A stretch of DNA of 64,000 nt from Spirosoma sp. KUDC1026 (GCF_013375035.1 NZ_CP056032.1:3718001-3782000), one strand, 5' to 3'; shown: positions 53,658-63,836, counted from the first letter of the stretch. Notes: a model not told the origin generated them from the sequence alone. Numbers and translations are program-made.

Positions 53658-54551
53658 ATGAACAACCCTGCTACCCATTACGTCTCTTTGATCAAAACAT
53701 TATTGTTAGCACTGCTCATTACAGGCTGCTCGAACCACCATAACTCCTCCTATTTATCAGCAACCTGGATCGGTGATAGTCTTGAAGCCATGTGGATAGG
53801 CGATGTGGCCGACACCAGCGCCCGGCAACACCAGCTTTCCAACGCGCAGGGCATGACATTATCTGTTTCGCTACGTACTGACAGTACTTTACTGGAGTTT
53901 CGAACGCCCGTCTCGGTGCTAAAAAAACATGCTCCGGCGGGTTCGTTTAAGCAGTACACGCTGGCAATTAGTCAACAGACCGACCGTTCGCTGACGCTTA
54001 TTCCCGTCTCAGACGAAGCCTGCGCCTTTTTTGGCAATAAGCACAGGTTAGTTTTTCGAAAGCAGTCGTTGGTTATCGATAGTGAGATCCGTTTCGAAAA
54101 AATCATTTTCCACACGACTGAATGTTTCGGTACCTGTTCGGTTTTTCATCTGGAGATCGACAGCGCCAGCCGGTTCAGGCAGCATACCGAAGTTCGGTAC
54201 AGACAAGCCAACTGCTACTCCACCCGGGAAGGATACTTTACGGGTACTATGCCAAATAATACGTACCAAAAGCTCATGACGGCCATCAGAACGAGCCACC
54301 TGCGCCAGCTTACCTCCGACTCCGACGACATGCTGTGTTGCGACGCGCCCATTGGCACGATCATTCTTTACGCTAACGGCCAGCGTACATCGTTCCGATC
54401 CATGTTTCCTCCGATCGTCGTCCAGAATCTGGTCAATGTTCTATATCAGATTGCCAGAGAGCAAGCGGGAACGCGCACCAGTACACCATTCGTTCTCGAA
54501 GGCTGGAATGGCAAACCTTCCACCGATCTGGGTAACGTTGTAGACCAATAA
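53658..54551 (+). CDS. DUF6438 lipoprotein
   Basis: A 297-residue lipoprotein. The leader MNNPATHYVSLIKTLLLALL-ITGC ends in a lipobox cysteine. The C-terminal half contains FEKIIFHTTECFGTCSVFHL (about residues 168-187), the CFGTC signature of DUF6438. DUF6438 is common in Bacteroidota and uncharacterised; it is probably periplasmic or at the outer membrane. The ATG at 53658 is chosen because it places the lipobox correctly; the frame is open back to 53595. Confidence 0.82.
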   Translation: MNNPATHYVSLIKTLLLALLITGCSNHHNSSYLSATWIGDSLEAMWIGDVADTSARQHQLSNAQGMTLSVSLRTDSTLLEFRTPVSVLKKHAPAGSFKQYTLAISQQTDRSLTLIPVSDEACAFFGNKHRLVFRKQSLVIDSEIRFEKIIFHTTECFGTCSVFHLEIDSASRFRQHTEVRYRQANCYSTREGYFTGTMPNNTYQKLMTAIRTSHLRQLTSDSDDMLCCDAPIGTIILYANGQRTSFRSMFPPIVVQNLVNVLYQIAREQAGTRTSTPFVLEGWNGKPSTDLGNVVDQ

Positions 54552-54715
54552 GATGGTGCAGTTATAACTCCAACCTATAATTTTATAGTATTTCACAAAT
54601 AAAAAATTGAAATATATTTTTCATTTAAAGGATTAAGCATAAATTTACCCGTCGAAGTTATTCAGCTTCGACTCGAGTAAATTCGGGACTTGACCTGCTT
54701 CATCCGTATAGCTTG

Positions 54716-55741
54716 ATGAGTACCAAGAAAACGTCCCTGAAGGACATTGCCCAGCGGGCTGGGGTTTCGTCAGCACTGGTATCATACGTACTGAACGGTA
54801 AGGAAAAAGAAAGCCGCGTTGGTCAGGAGATTGCCCGCAAGATTAAAGATATTGCGGCCGAGCTGAACTACCAGCCCAACCACCTGGCCAAAAGCCTGCG
54901 CAGTGGAAAGACACACACGATTGGATTAATTATTGCCGATATATCGAACCCGTTTTTTGCCAACATCGCCCGGGTTGTTGAAGACGAAGCCAAGCGAAAC
55001 GGCTATACAGTCATCATCGGGAGTTCGGACGAACGGGCCGACAAGTCTGAGGACTTACTGAACGTTTTGATAAACCGGCAGGTCGATGGCTTTATCATCG
55101 TCTCGTCGGAGGGTTCCGAAGGACAGAGTCAGTACCTGAAAGAGCGAGGCATTCCATTTGTGCTCCTGGACCGGTATTTTCCGGAACTGGAAACCAACTA
55201 TGTGTCAACCGATCACTACAGAGCGTCTTATGAAGCAGGTGTTCACTTAATCAACAACAACTACCACCGTATTGGCATGCTGGCCTACAATTCGCAGATG
55301 TTCCATATGCAGGAGCGGATACGGGGTTATTGGGATGCGCTTCGGGATCATGGCATTTCCTTCAAATCAGCTTGGCTAAAGCCAGTGAACCTAAGCCAGA
55401 TCGAGCAGGAAGTTCGGAGTGCTATTGACGACCTTCGCTCCCCCGAGATAGCCGTCGACGCGGTTATTTTCGCAACCTACAGTCTGGCACTGAACGCGCT
55501 GAAATACATCAATGAACTCCAGATAAACGTACCGGAAGACCTGGCGATCGTTAGTTTTGGTCAGGCCGAAGTCTTTGAGCTGTATTACTGCCCTATTACC
55601 TATGTTAGGCAACCCATTGGCCTGCTGGGTCAGAAAGCGGTAGAACTATTAATGCGTGAGTTCAAGCACCGGCAGTCTCCCATAAGTCAATTACTTATGG
55701 AAGCCGAGTTAGTCGTCCGGGCATCGTCAAAAGCTAAATAA
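54716..55741 (+). CDS. LacI-family transcriptional regulator
   Basis: A 341-residue LacI-type regulator. The helix-turn-helix is SLKDIAQRAGVSSALVSYVL (about residues 7-26), followed by the hinge helix NHLAKSLRSG, and a periplasmic-binding-protein-like sensor domain (from about 60) with IGLIIADISNPFFANIARVV. The ligand is probably a sugar or sugar acid imported by the downstream SusC/SusD pair. A perfect 16-bp palindrome downstream of the gene (55770-55785) and upstream of the first enzyme gene is its likely operator. An ATG at 54716 is used; a TTG precedes it by 3 nt. Confidence 0.93.
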   Translation: MSTKKTSLKDIAQRAGVSSALVSYVLNGKEKESRVGQEIARKIKDIAAELNYQPNHLAKSLRSGKTHTIGLIIADISNPFFANIARVVEDEAKRNGYTVIIGSSDERADKSEDLLNVLINRQVDGFIIVSSEGSEGQSQYLKERGIPFVLLDRYFPELETNYVSTDHYRASYEAGVHLINNNYHRIGMLAYNSQMFHMQERIRGYWDALRDHGISFKSAWLKPVNLSQIEQEVRSAIDDLRSPEIAVDAVIFATYSLALNALKYINELQINVPEDLAIVSFGQAEVFELYYCPITYVRQPIGLLGQKAVELLMREFKHRQSPISQLLMEAELVVRASSKAK

Positions 55742-55769
55742 TCAGGCGCTGCTTTCTTTTTGGTCTTTT

Positions 55770-55785
55770 GCTTAAACGTTTAAGC
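55770..55785. promoter_or_regulatory. LacI-type operator
   Basis: GCTTAAACGTTTAAGC is a perfect 16-bp palindrome with the central CG and AAACGTTT core typical of LacI-family operators. It lies 28 nt after the lacI stop codon and 28 nt before the first enzyme ATG, overlapping where its promoter should be. One such palindrome is expected by chance about once per 64 kb, but its location makes function likely. Confidence 0.75.
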
Positions 55786-55813
55786 TTTTATAATACAACT
55801 CCTAAACCTGATT

Positions 55814-57055
55814 ATGCAACGAAGAAACTTCTTACAGTCGACGCTCGTCGGCTCAGCGGCTCTCTGGGCGGGCGGGTTGCCAACACTGGCCCAGGCTGCG
55901 CCCAAGCTGAAGATCACTAAAATCCGCTATTATAGCGCGCCGGGGTACAATAAACCACTCTTCAACCAGGCTCGCGGGATCGTCGAAATTCAGACCGATG
56001 GCGGGATTATTGGCATTGGCGAAGGCGGATTTAAGGACGTAGTCGAGCAATGCGCCCAGATGATGATCGGCGAAAATCCGTTCCAGGTCGAGCACATCTG
56101 GCAGAATGTGTACCGGGGTATGTTTTATCCCCCCGGCCGGGAGAAGTTGCACGCCCTCGGCGCGCTGGAAATGGCGCTGTGGGATCTTAAAGGCAAAGCG
56201 CTGGGTGTGCCCGTGTATGAACTGCTGGGCGGTGCCACGCGTGACTACGTCGAGTGCTACGCTACCGGCTTTCGGGCTTCCAAAGCCAAAACAGAAGAGG
56301 AACGCGCCCGGGACTGCATCGAAGCCGGGTTGCGGGCGTACCGGATCGGTCCGACTGGCGGCAACGGCGATCAGTCCTTCGATTTTTATGATAATGCGAA
56401 GAAAACCATCGACTTCTGCAAGCGTATCGATGCGGCCGTTGGGGGCGGAGGACACTGGGCCATCGACCTGCACACCCGTTTTGATACGACCGAAGGCATC
56501 AAAATCTGTAAAGCAATCGAAAGTCTGGAGCCCTACTTCGTCGAGGATGTCATTCGCTCCGAAAATCCGGGCGTCTACAAAACAGTGCGCCAGATGACAA
56601 CAGTCCCCCTGGCCGTGGGTGAGCAGTTCGGCGACCGCTGGGACATCAACGAATTACTAGAAGACCAACTTATTGATTACACCCGCGTAACGCTGCCCAA
56701 TACGGGCGGACTTTTAGAGCTCAAGAAGATTGCGGCTTTGTGCGAGACCCACTACATCGGTATGATTCCGCACTTTACCGGTCCGCTCTCCACGGCGTCG
56801 CTGGTTCACGTACTGGGTTCCAGCAGCCCTACCCGCTGCCTGATGGAGTTGGCTGGTGGCGAACCCGAACGCCCGCCCTACTTCAACGAGGACTACATCA
56901 ACTTCAAAAATGGCAAGCTGTACCTGAACCCGAATCCGGGGCTGGGCGTCACCTTCGATCCGAAGAAGGCCACGTTCGTGATGGAAGTCACTGAAAAAAC
57001 GAAGTTCCCCCACCCGATCCTGAAAAGTCCGGATGGTGCTATTCACAACTGGTAA
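55814..57055 (+). CDS. Tat-exported enolase-superfamily dehydratase-like protein 1
   Basis: A 413-residue mandelate racemase/muconate lactonizing (enolase superfamily) protein with a twin-arginine-like leader (MQRRNFLQSTLVGSAALWAG). Metal ligands appear in WAIDLHTRFD (Asp), YFVEDVIRSEN (Glu) and AVGEQFGDRW (Glu), and a catalytic-type histidine in MIPHFTGPL (about residues 317-325). The pattern is nearest to D-galactonate-dehydratase-like members, which remove water from sugar acids to 2-keto-3-deoxy acids, but the substrate is not fixed by these motifs. It is the first gene after the operator. Confidence 0.87.
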   Translation: MQRRNFLQSTLVGSAALWAGGLPTLAQAAPKLKITKIRYYSAPGYNKPLFNQARGIVEIQTDGGIIGIGEGGFKDVVEQCAQMMIGENPFQVEHIWQNVYRGMFYPPGREKLHALGALEMALWDLKGKALGVPVYELLGGATRDYVECYATGFRASKAKTEEERARDCIEAGLRAYRIGPTGGNGDQSFDFYDNAKKTIDFCKRIDAAVGGGGHWAIDLHTRFDTTEGIKICKAIESLEPYFVEDVIRSENPGVYKTVRQMTTVPLAVGEQFGDRWDINELLEDQLIDYTRVTLPNTGGLLELKKIAALCETHYIGMIPHFTGPLSTASLVHVLGSSSPTRCLMELAGGEPERPPYFNEDYINFKNGKLYLNPNPGLGVTFDPKKATFVMEVTEKTKFPHPILKSPDGAIHNW

Positions 57056-57169
57056 ACAGCGCTACCCGCTTATTCCTACTGTCATTTACCTTATTACGCA
57101 TTCCAACTTTTTCTTCCTGAACGCAAATGAATACACTCATTTTTCCTACCCCCTTACCCTTACGTATCC

Positions 57170-60100
57170 ATGAAAACATTTTTAACTGTTGTCTGGCTTT
57201 GCTACCTGTCAGGCGGTTACGCTGCCTACGCCCAGATTAATCGAATCACCGGTCGGGTGACAGGCACCGACAAACAGGGGCTACCCGGTGTGAACGTCTT
57301 GGTCAGCGGCAGTTCTACAGGAACGACAACCGACGCCAATGGCGAGTATTCAATCAATGCTGCCACCACCGCTACATTAGTCTTTTCATATATAAGCTAC
57401 GTTAGCCAGACGATACCGGTCAACAACCGGTCGATTATCAACGTACAGCTGGCCGAAGACGCTAAATCAATCGACGAAGTGGTCGTGACAGCACTAGGTA
57501 TCAAGAAAGAAGCCAAAACGCTGGGTTATGCCACCGTGACGGCCACCGCCGAGCAGATTTCCGTCAACCGGACGTCCAATTTTGTGAGTGGCCTACAGGG
57601 CAAACTGGCGGGAGTAAACATCTCAACAATGGGGTCAGGGCCCGCCGGTACCGCCAAAATCCGTATTCGGGGCCAGTCGTCGTTCAGTGGGCAGAACAAC
57701 CCGCTGATTGTGGTCAACGGCGTACCCATTGACAACTCAAACTACTCGCTGGGGGGCGACTACGGTTCTAGGGCTGCGAACAGTTCCGACGGGGGCGACG
57801 GACTGAGCAGTATCAACCCCGACGATATTGAAACCATGACCGTGCTGAAAGGCGCAACGGCAGCCGCGTTGTACGGCTCGCGTGCCAAAGACGGCGTGGT
57901 GATGATTACAACCAAGAGCCGGGGTTCGGGCAAAGGATTCGGCGTTACGTACAACGCCAACTTCACGACCGATACACCCCTGGATTTCACCGATTTCCAG
58001 TACGAATACGGGCAGGGCGAGGGCGGCAAACGCCCCACCTCAACCAGACCAACATCAGGTGTGTGGAGCTTCGGCGAGAAATTCCAGCCGGGCATGACGC
58101 AGGTGCTGTTCGACAACGAAACCTATCCCTACGAACCTGTCTACAACCGGGTGAAACAGTTCTACCGCATCGGCACCAACTTTACTAATACCGTTACGGT
58201 GGCGAATAACGGCCCCCAGGGCGGCTTCAGTCTCTCGTTCGGCAATACCGACAACCGGGGAATCATGGAGAATAACACCTTTAACCGGAAGGTGATCAAC
58301 CTGGGTTTCAGCCAGAACATCAGCAGCAAACTCATCGCATCGGGAAACATCAACTACTCGAAAGAAAATAACGTCAACCCACCGCAGATCAACACCCAGG
58401 ACTTCTCAGTCTCGACGGTGGTATTCACGCTGGCCAACTCTATGCCGTTTCAGGCCCTGCGCGACAACCAGACCGAGGCCAACGGCGACGAGTTTGTGTT
58501 CTCGCGCTTTCTGGTGCGGAACAACCCATACTATTCCATGAATCGCCACTTTGAGCACATCAAACGCGACCGGATTTTCGGCAACATTGCGCTCAAGTAT
58601 CAGTTCACCGACTGGCTTTACCTGCAGGGACGTATCGCGCAGGATTTTTATATCCGCAACCAGGACTATAACATTCCCAATGGCTACGCGCCCATTGCCC
58701 GAGCCCCCGTTGGCTACGTCAATGGCTCGTACACGCAGGATGTACGCCAGAATACCGAACGGAACATCGATTTCATTCTGGGTGCCAACCGGACCTTCGG
58801 CAAAATTGGCGTCGACCTGACGCTGGGTGGTAACGCCCGTTACGCCCGCAACGACTATAACAGCGTTACGGTGCAGGATTTTGTGCAGCCTGGCCTATAC
58901 ACCGTCGCCAACGGACGCATCAAGAATCCCGTTTATAGCCTGGCCGAGAAGAAAATCAATTCCTTGTTCGGGGCTGCCACGATCTCGTACCGCGAGTTTT
59001 TGTACCTGAACCTGACCGCCCGCAACGACTGGTTCTCCACGCTGGCCCCCTCGAACCGAAGCATTCTGTACCCATCGGCAACCGCCAGTTTCGTGTTCTC
59101 GCAGGCCTTTGAGAACCTGCCAACCTGGATTTCCTTCGGAAAGTTGCGAGCGGCCTACGCACAGGTGGGCTCCGATAACGTCGACCCCTACTCCAACGCA
59201 CTTTACTACGGCGTCGATAACAACTCATTTCCAAATCCGTCGGGGCAACTCGTGCCCGTGGGCGGCATCAACGCGACCGTGGTACCAAACAAAAATCTGC
59301 GCCCACTCCGGATTCAGGAGGCCGAGGTTGGTATGGAACTGAAACTGTTCGAGAACAAGGTTGGCTTCGATTTTACGTACTACCACAAAACGACCGACGA
59401 CCAGATTCTGGCGGCTCAGATTTCTGATGCGTCCTCGTTCACTAGTAAGTTGATCAACGTGGGCCGGAGCATGAACCAGGGGCTGGAAATGCTGCTGACG
59501 TTTTCGCCCGTCAACACAAAGGCCTTCCGCTGGGACGTGAGTGCCAACGTATCCTACAACACCTCGAAAGTGCTGCGTCTGGGCTTGTCGCCCAATGATA
59601 CGGTCATTACCGTCAGCAGCGGTGGGGGCCGCACATTGAACCAGGTCGTCGATAAACCCATAGGCCAGCTGTACACCTTTACGTACCTACGCGATGCGCA
59701 GGGACGGCAGGTCTTCGATCTCAACAGCGGGATGCCCCTGCGCAACAATACGCTGGTAAACGTGGGAACTGCTCTGCCGCGCTACTTCGGTGGGATCACG
59801 AATACGTTTACCTACAAAGGGTTGACATTGTCGGTGCTGATCGACTTCAAGCTGGGGCACAAAATGATTGCCGGCCGGAATATCAATTACATGCGCCACG
59901 GCCTGTCGAAACGCACGCTGCCGGGCCGGGATGTGGGCTTCGTCATCGGTAACGGGGTCAATCCGAACGGTGAGATTAACCAGACGCGGGCCGCCATACA
60001 ACCCTATTACGAGTCAATCAACCCGCTGGGTATCAATGAGGATTTTGTCTTCAACGCGGGCTTCTGGAAACTACGTCAGTTGACACTGGGCTATGATTTC

Positions 60101-60304
60101 ACCCCGCTGCTGCCCGAGAGTCTATTTATCAAAGGCCTGCGCCTGAATGCCGTTGCCAACAACGTGCTGATTATCAAGAAATGGACCGAAAACATGGACC
60201 CGGAGGAAGCACTGGTATCGTCGGACAATGCCGTTGGTCTGGATTTCTGGCCGGGCCTGCCCCCTACCCGCAGCATTGGCTTTAACCTCAACGTCCGGTT
60301 CTGA
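57170..60304 (+). CDS. SusC/RagA-family TonB-linked outer membrane protein
   Basis: A 1044-residue outer membrane transporter. It has a signal peptide (to about residue 23), a carboxypeptidase-regulatory-like domain (about 24-100, ITGRVTGTDKQGLPGVNVLV), then the TonB-box-like DEVVVTALGIKKEAKTLGYA and plug domain, with NNPLIVVNGVPIDNSNY, and a beta-barrel ending RSIGFNLNVRF at the terminal aromatic. It imports a ligand with the SusD lipoprotein encoded next, driven by TonB. It lies 114 nt after the first dehydratase-like gene. Confidence 0.95.
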   Translation: MKTFLTVVWLCYLSGGYAAYAQINRITGRVTGTDKQGLPGVNVLVSGSSTGTTTDANGEYSINAATTATLVFSYISYVSQTIPVNNRSIINVQLAEDAKSIDEVVVTALGIKKEAKTLGYATVTATAEQISVNRTSNFVSGLQGKLAGVNISTMGSGPAGTAKIRIRGQSSFSGQNNPLIVVNGVPIDNSNYSLGGDYGSRAANSSDGGDGLSSINPDDIETMTVLKGATAAALYGSRAKDGVVMITTKSRGSGKGFGVTYNANFTTDTPLDFTDFQYEYGQGEGGKRPTSTRPTSGVWSFGEKFQPGMTQVLFDNETYPYEPVYNRVKQFYRIGTNFTNTVTVANNGPQGGFSLSFGNTDNRGIMENNTFNRKVINLGFSQNISSKLIASGNINYSKENNVNPPQINTQDFSVSTVVFTLANSMPFQALRDNQTEANGDEFVFSRFLVRNNPYYSMNRHFEHIKRDRIFGNIALKYQFTDWLYLQGRIAQDFYIRNQDYNIPNGYAPIARAPVGYVNGSYTQDVRQNTERNIDFILGANRTFGKIGVDLTLGGNARYARNDYNSVTVQDFVQPGLYTVANGRIKNPVYSLAEKKINSLFGAATISYREFLYLNLTARNDWFSTLAPSNRSILYPSATASFVFSQAFENLPTWISFGKLRAAYAQVGSDNVDPYSNALYYGVDNNSFPNPSGQLVPVGGINATVVPNKNLRPLRIQEAEVGMELKLFENKVGFDFTYYHKTTDDQILAAQISDASSFTSKLINVGRSMNQGLEMLLTFSPVNTKAFRWDVSANVSYNTSKVLRLGLSPNDTVITVSSGGGRTLNQVVDKPIGQLYTFTYLRDAQGRQVFDLNSGMPLRNNTLVNVGTALPRYFGGITNTFTYKGLTLSVLIDFKLGHKMIAGRNINYMRHGLSKRTLPGRDVGFVIGNGVNPNGEINQTRAAIQPYYESINPLGINEDFVFNAGFWKLRQLTLGYDFTPLLPESLFIKGLRLNAVANNVLIIKKWTENMDPEEALVSSDNAVGLDFWPGLPPTRSIGFNLNVRF

Positions 60305-60319
60305 TTTTCTGTCCCGTGC

Positions 60320-60355
60320 GTCTGTCAGTGACGTCATAGCGCACTGATAGACAGC
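60320..60355 (+). repeat. Hairpin between susC and susD
   Basis: GTCTGTCAGTG and CACTGATAGACAG form an imperfect stem around a loop containing ACGTCATAGCG in the 70-nt gap between susC and susD. It may set relative transcript levels of the two genes. Confidence 0.5.
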
Positions 60356-60374
60356 AGTCTAAAACTCGATCATC

Positions 60375-61910
60375 ATGAAAATTTATTCCAAACACACACT
60401 CGCCCTTCTGCTCTCGCTCAGCCTGTTATCGGGCTGCGACCAGGGCTTTACGGAGCTCAATACCAACCAGGTGGACCCTACGTCGCTGGCTCCCTCAATG
60501 GTGCTCAACAAAGGGATCATCAACACGAACTACCTTGACGGTTTTGGTACGCTGGGCATGCTGACCTACAATTTCGGCATTGTCCAGCAGATCATTACGC
60601 CCTACGGCAGTTCGCTCTCCGGGGCCAACTACGATCAGATCAACAACGGCAATACGGTTCTGGTCTGGACCAACTTTTACCGCAACGTATTGAAGCAACT
60701 AGTGGCGGTGATTGAGCAGACCAAGAACGATCCGCTACAGGTCAATACCTACCAGACTGCCCGGATCTGGAAGGCGTATATGTTTATGATTCTGACCGAT
60801 ACGTACGGCGATGTGCCTTATTTTGAAGCCGGACAGGGCTACACGACGGAGATCATTACACCAAAGTACGATCCGCAGCAAACGATCTACAAGGACATTC
60901 TGAAGGAGCTCGACGAAGCATCGGCGGCTCTTACGACGGTGCAGGCTCCAGTTGTGACCGATATCCTGTACGGCGGGAACGTAGCGCAGTGGAAAAAGCT
61001 GGGTTATTCGTTTATGCTCCGGGCGGCCATGCGGCTGACGAAAGTAGAACCAGCCACGGCCGAATCATACGTTAAAAAAGCGGTGGCCGGTGGGGTCTTC
61101 CAGTCGAACGCCGACAACTCGATTCTCAGACATACGTCTACCTACAACAACTTCATTGCCAATCACCTGGCTGCCCGCGAAAAGACCAACTTTTACCTAG
61201 CGGCTCCCTTCGTGAACTACCTGAAAGAAAACAACGACCCCAGGCTCCGGGTCTTTGCCGTGCGTTACGTCGGTGCCAAAGGGGGGCAGGAACAGGTGGC
61301 CGCGCGGGCCACCTCCGATCCGCAGCAGCAGATTGGTATGCCGATGGGTTACAACGACGTAACGATTACGACGGTGCTGGCCCAGAACAATGTAGCCAGC
61401 CTCTGGGATTTCTCGCAGGTCAACCTGAACACAGTCCTGAAGCTTGACGCCCCCGAGTTCCACATCACCTACGCCCAGACGCAGCTGCTGCTGGCCGAAG
61501 CCACCGTTCGGGGTTGGGTGTCGGGTACTGCGGCCGAGTATTTCGCGCGGGGCGTCCGGGCGCATCTCGATCAGATGGCATCGTACGGAGCGACCCTGTC
61601 GGAAACGGCCATCAAAACGTATCTGGACGCGCATCCGCTGGACGCCAGCAAGGCGCTGGAGCAGATCAATACGCAGTACTGGGTAGCCAGCTTCCTCGAC
61701 GGTACGGAAGCTTTCGCCAACTTCCGGCGGAGCGGTTATCCCGCTCTGAAGAAAAATCCCTATCCCGGCTCGGAGGTCAAAGGCGACTTCATCCGGCGGA
61801 TGCCCTACCCCGACAGCGAGATTGTTGTCAACTCGGCGCAACTGAACGAAGCCGTCGCCCGGCAGGGTCCTAACACCCTCGACACCCGCGTGTGGTGGGA
61901 TAAGAAATGA
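60375..61910 (+). CDS. SusD/RagB-family outer membrane lipoprotein
   Basis: A 511-residue lipoprotein with leader LALLLSLSLLSGC (lipobox Cys at about residue 21). It has the SusD start FTELNTNQVDPTSLAPSMVL, and TPR-like helices including ARIWKAYMFMILTDTYGDVP (about residues 130-149), followed by YFARGVRAHLDQMASYG and the usual C-terminal FANFRRSGYPALKKNPYP. It is the glycan-capturing partner of SusC. It belongs to the SusD-like_2 type. The ligand is unknown; the neighbouring dehydratase-like genes suggest a uronic- or aldonic-acid-containing substrate. Confidence 0.94.
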   Translation: MKIYSKHTLALLLSLSLLSGCDQGFTELNTNQVDPTSLAPSMVLNKGIINTNYLDGFGTLGMLTYNFGIVQQIITPYGSSLSGANYDQINNGNTVLVWTNFYRNVLKQLVAVIEQTKNDPLQVNTYQTARIWKAYMFMILTDTYGDVPYFEAGQGYTTEIITPKYDPQQTIYKDILKELDEASAALTTVQAPVVTDILYGGNVAQWKKLGYSFMLRAAMRLTKVEPATAESYVKKAVAGGVFQSNADNSILRHTSTYNNFIANHLAAREKTNFYLAAPFVNYLKENNDPRLRVFAVRYVGAKGGQEQVAARATSDPQQQIGMPMGYNDVTITTVLAQNNVASLWDFSQVNLNTVLKLDAPEFHITYAQTQLLLAEATVRGWVSGTAAEYFARGVRAHLDQMASYGATLSETAIKTYLDAHPLDASKALEQINTQYWVASFLDGTEAFANFRRSGYPALKKNPYPGSEVKGDFIRRMPYPDSEIVVNSAQLNEAVARQGPNTLDTRVWWDKK

Positions 61911-61913
61911 TCT

Positions 61914-61964
61914 TTTCTCCCACGGCCTGGCTCTTTGAGCTATGGAGACGGGCTGTGGGGGAAA
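61914..61964 (+). terminator. Attenuating hairpin after susD
   Basis: TTTCTCCCACGGCC and GGCTGTGGGGGAAAG form a 14-bp stem with G-U pairs just after the susD stop codon. It lacks a T-run, so partial read-through into the next gene is possible. Confidence 0.5.
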
Positions 61965-62019
61965 GATTCATACAACTAATTCAATACCAGTAACTCATCT
62001 AAACGCTCCTTTTTTACTC

Positions 62020-63375
62020 ATGAATCAATTGGATCAAAGTCGCCGTGATACGTTGAAAATGCTTGGTTTTGGCTCGTCGGTCGGTTTGTTAGGCATGCTG
62101 GGCAGTACATCCACGGCCGAAGCACACGAACAGGCGGGCAAACCGGCCTACGCAGTTGGGATGCCCGCGGTAAAAATCAAAAGCGTACGGGCTATTGCCA
62201 CCGCGCCCCAGGGCTCCAACCTGATTGTGGTGAAAGTAGAAACGACGGAGCCAGGACTGTATGGCCTGGGCTGTGCGACCTTTACCCAGCGGGCGGCTGC
62301 GGTTGTCGTGGCCATCAACACGTATCTCAACGAGTTCTGCGTCGGCAAAGACGTTGACAACATCGAAGATATGTGGCAGTCGGCCTACGTCAGTTCGTAC
62401 TGGCGCAACGGCCCGGTACTCAACAACGCCCTCAGCGGACTCGATCAGGCCCTGTGGGACATCAAGGGTAAGCGGGCCAATATGCCGGTCTATCAGTTGC
62501 TGGGCGGTAAAGTCCGGTTTGCCATTCCCTGCTACACCCATGCGGGTGGCAACACTGCCGAAGCGACGGCCGACAGCGTGAAAAAATTTATGGAGCAGGG
62601 CTACAAATACATCCGCATCCAGCAGGGCGGCTACGGCGGTGTTGGCAGCAACCTCGATAAACCCGACTTCAAAGGCAGCGGTTTCGCCAACGACAGCGAC
62701 TCCTACATGAACGTAACGGGCTACCTGAAATCGGTGCCCAAGATGTTTGAACTGGTCCGCAAGCAGTGTGGCGACGAAATTGAACTGCTGCACGACGTCC
62801 ACGAGCGGGTGCAGCCTATGGAAGCCATCAACCTGATCAAGCAGGTGGAAGATTTCCGGCCGTTCTTCATTGAAGATCCGTTCTCGCCCGAGAACATGAA
62901 ATGGTTCGCCCAGCTCCGCCAGACCACGACGGTGCCAATTGCCATGGGTGAGCTGTTCAACAATATCAATGAGTTCAAGGAGCCGATGGTGAACCAGTGG
63001 TTCGACTACATCCGGATACACGTATCACAGATTGGTGGTATCACCCCGGCCATGAAAGTAGCCCGGCTGGGCGAGTGGTTCAACGTCCGCACGGCCTGGC
63101 ACGGCCCCGGCGACGTATCGCCCGTTGGGCACGCGGCTCACGCCCATATCGATCTAGCTGTCTGGAACTTCGGCATCCAGGAAGCGGTGCAGTTCTCGGA
63201 GAAAACGCAGGCCGTTTTCAGCGGCTGCCCGACAATGAATCAGGGTTACATGTCGGTCAACGAGGTGCCTGGGCTGGGCGTTGACATCAACGAAAAAGAA
63301 GCCGCAAAATACCCCATTGGCACAAAATCCAACTGGCTGGTTCGTAAAGCAGACGGTACAGTAATCCGACCGTAA
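62020..63375 (+). CDS. Tat-exported mannonate dehydratase (ManD/RspA)-like protein
   Basis: A 451-residue enolase-superfamily protein of the ManD/RspA group. A twin-arginine-like leader precedes the enzyme (SRRDTLKMLGFGSSVGLLGM). The ManD signature is present: ELLHDVHERVQPMEAINLIK (about residues 254-273) with the metal Asp and catalytic His, FFIEDPFSPENMKWF (Glu) and AMGELFNNINEF (Glu), then TAWHGPGDVSPVGHAAHAH. ManD members dehydrate D-mannonate and/or D-gluconate to 2-keto-3-deoxygluconate. Export by Tat is unusual for such a central catabolic enzyme. The ATG at 62020 gives the leader; the frame is open to 61942. Confidence 0.9.
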   Translation: MNQLDQSRRDTLKMLGFGSSVGLLGMLGSTSTAEAHEQAGKPAYAVGMPAVKIKSVRAIATAPQGSNLIVVKVETTEPGLYGLGCATFTQRAAAVVVAINTYLNEFCVGKDVDNIEDMWQSAYVSSYWRNGPVLNNALSGLDQALWDIKGKRANMPVYQLLGGKVRFAIPCYTHAGGNTAEATADSVKKFMEQGYKYIRIQQGGYGGVGSNLDKPDFKGSGFANDSDSYMNVTGYLKSVPKMFELVRKQCGDEIELLHDVHERVQPMEAINLIKQVEDFRPFFIEDPFSPENMKWFAQLRQTTTVPIAMGELFNNINEFKEPMVNQWFDYIRIHVSQIGGITPAMKVARLGEWFNVRTAWHGPGDVSPVGHAAHAHIDLAVWNFGIQEAVQFSEKTQAVFSGCPTMNQGYMSVNEVPGLGVDINEKEAAKYPIGTKSNWLVRKADGTVIRP

Positions 63376-63479
63376 GGGTCGGCTGATTTGAGCTTTGGCT
63401 CAATCGTGTCAATTGCTTAATCGATCAAATAGGGATTAACTAATTTCTTAATTGTCACCCCTGACCCTCCCGCGACGGG

Positions 63480-63780
63480 GGACCGCCCAAAACTTAGTCT
63501 TGTAGAGGTGTGCTCTGACCACCGGCACAGGCCGCCCCGCCTAGCCCCTCCTAAAACAGCAGGGGAATAAGCATAAGTTGCCTTTCAACCACCCCCTCCT
63601 AATTTTCTAACGGTCCGCGCCACGGTGGCCGCCGTAGCGGGAGTGGGCAGGGGGTGGTAAGTAGCGGAAAACAGAACCCGATTCGCCACCTCGGGAAACC
63701 TCTGCGAAATGAACCAGGGACGGCGGCCACCGTAGCATGGACCACCCAAAACTGGTGAGGAACCGCTGCCGGGAGAGAAA
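63480..63780. repeat. Repeat-rich intergenic region before the third enolase-like gene
   Basis: It contains GACCGCCCAAAACT (near 63481) and its near copy GACCACCCAAAACT (near 63738), the second copy of the palindromic repeat found at 14421 (left arm ACCCCCTCCTAATTTTCTA near 63591-63610; right tail GGGGGTGGTAAGTAGCGGAA near 63649-63668) and, inserted in it, a CGGCGGCCACCGT element that recurs inverted near 63721-63736. No gene is seen from 63376 to 63836. Confidence 0.6.
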
Positions 63781-63836
63781 CAGTGTACAACTCAATCAAT
63801 ACAGATTAAATACTACTCTTTTCAATCAACACATAA

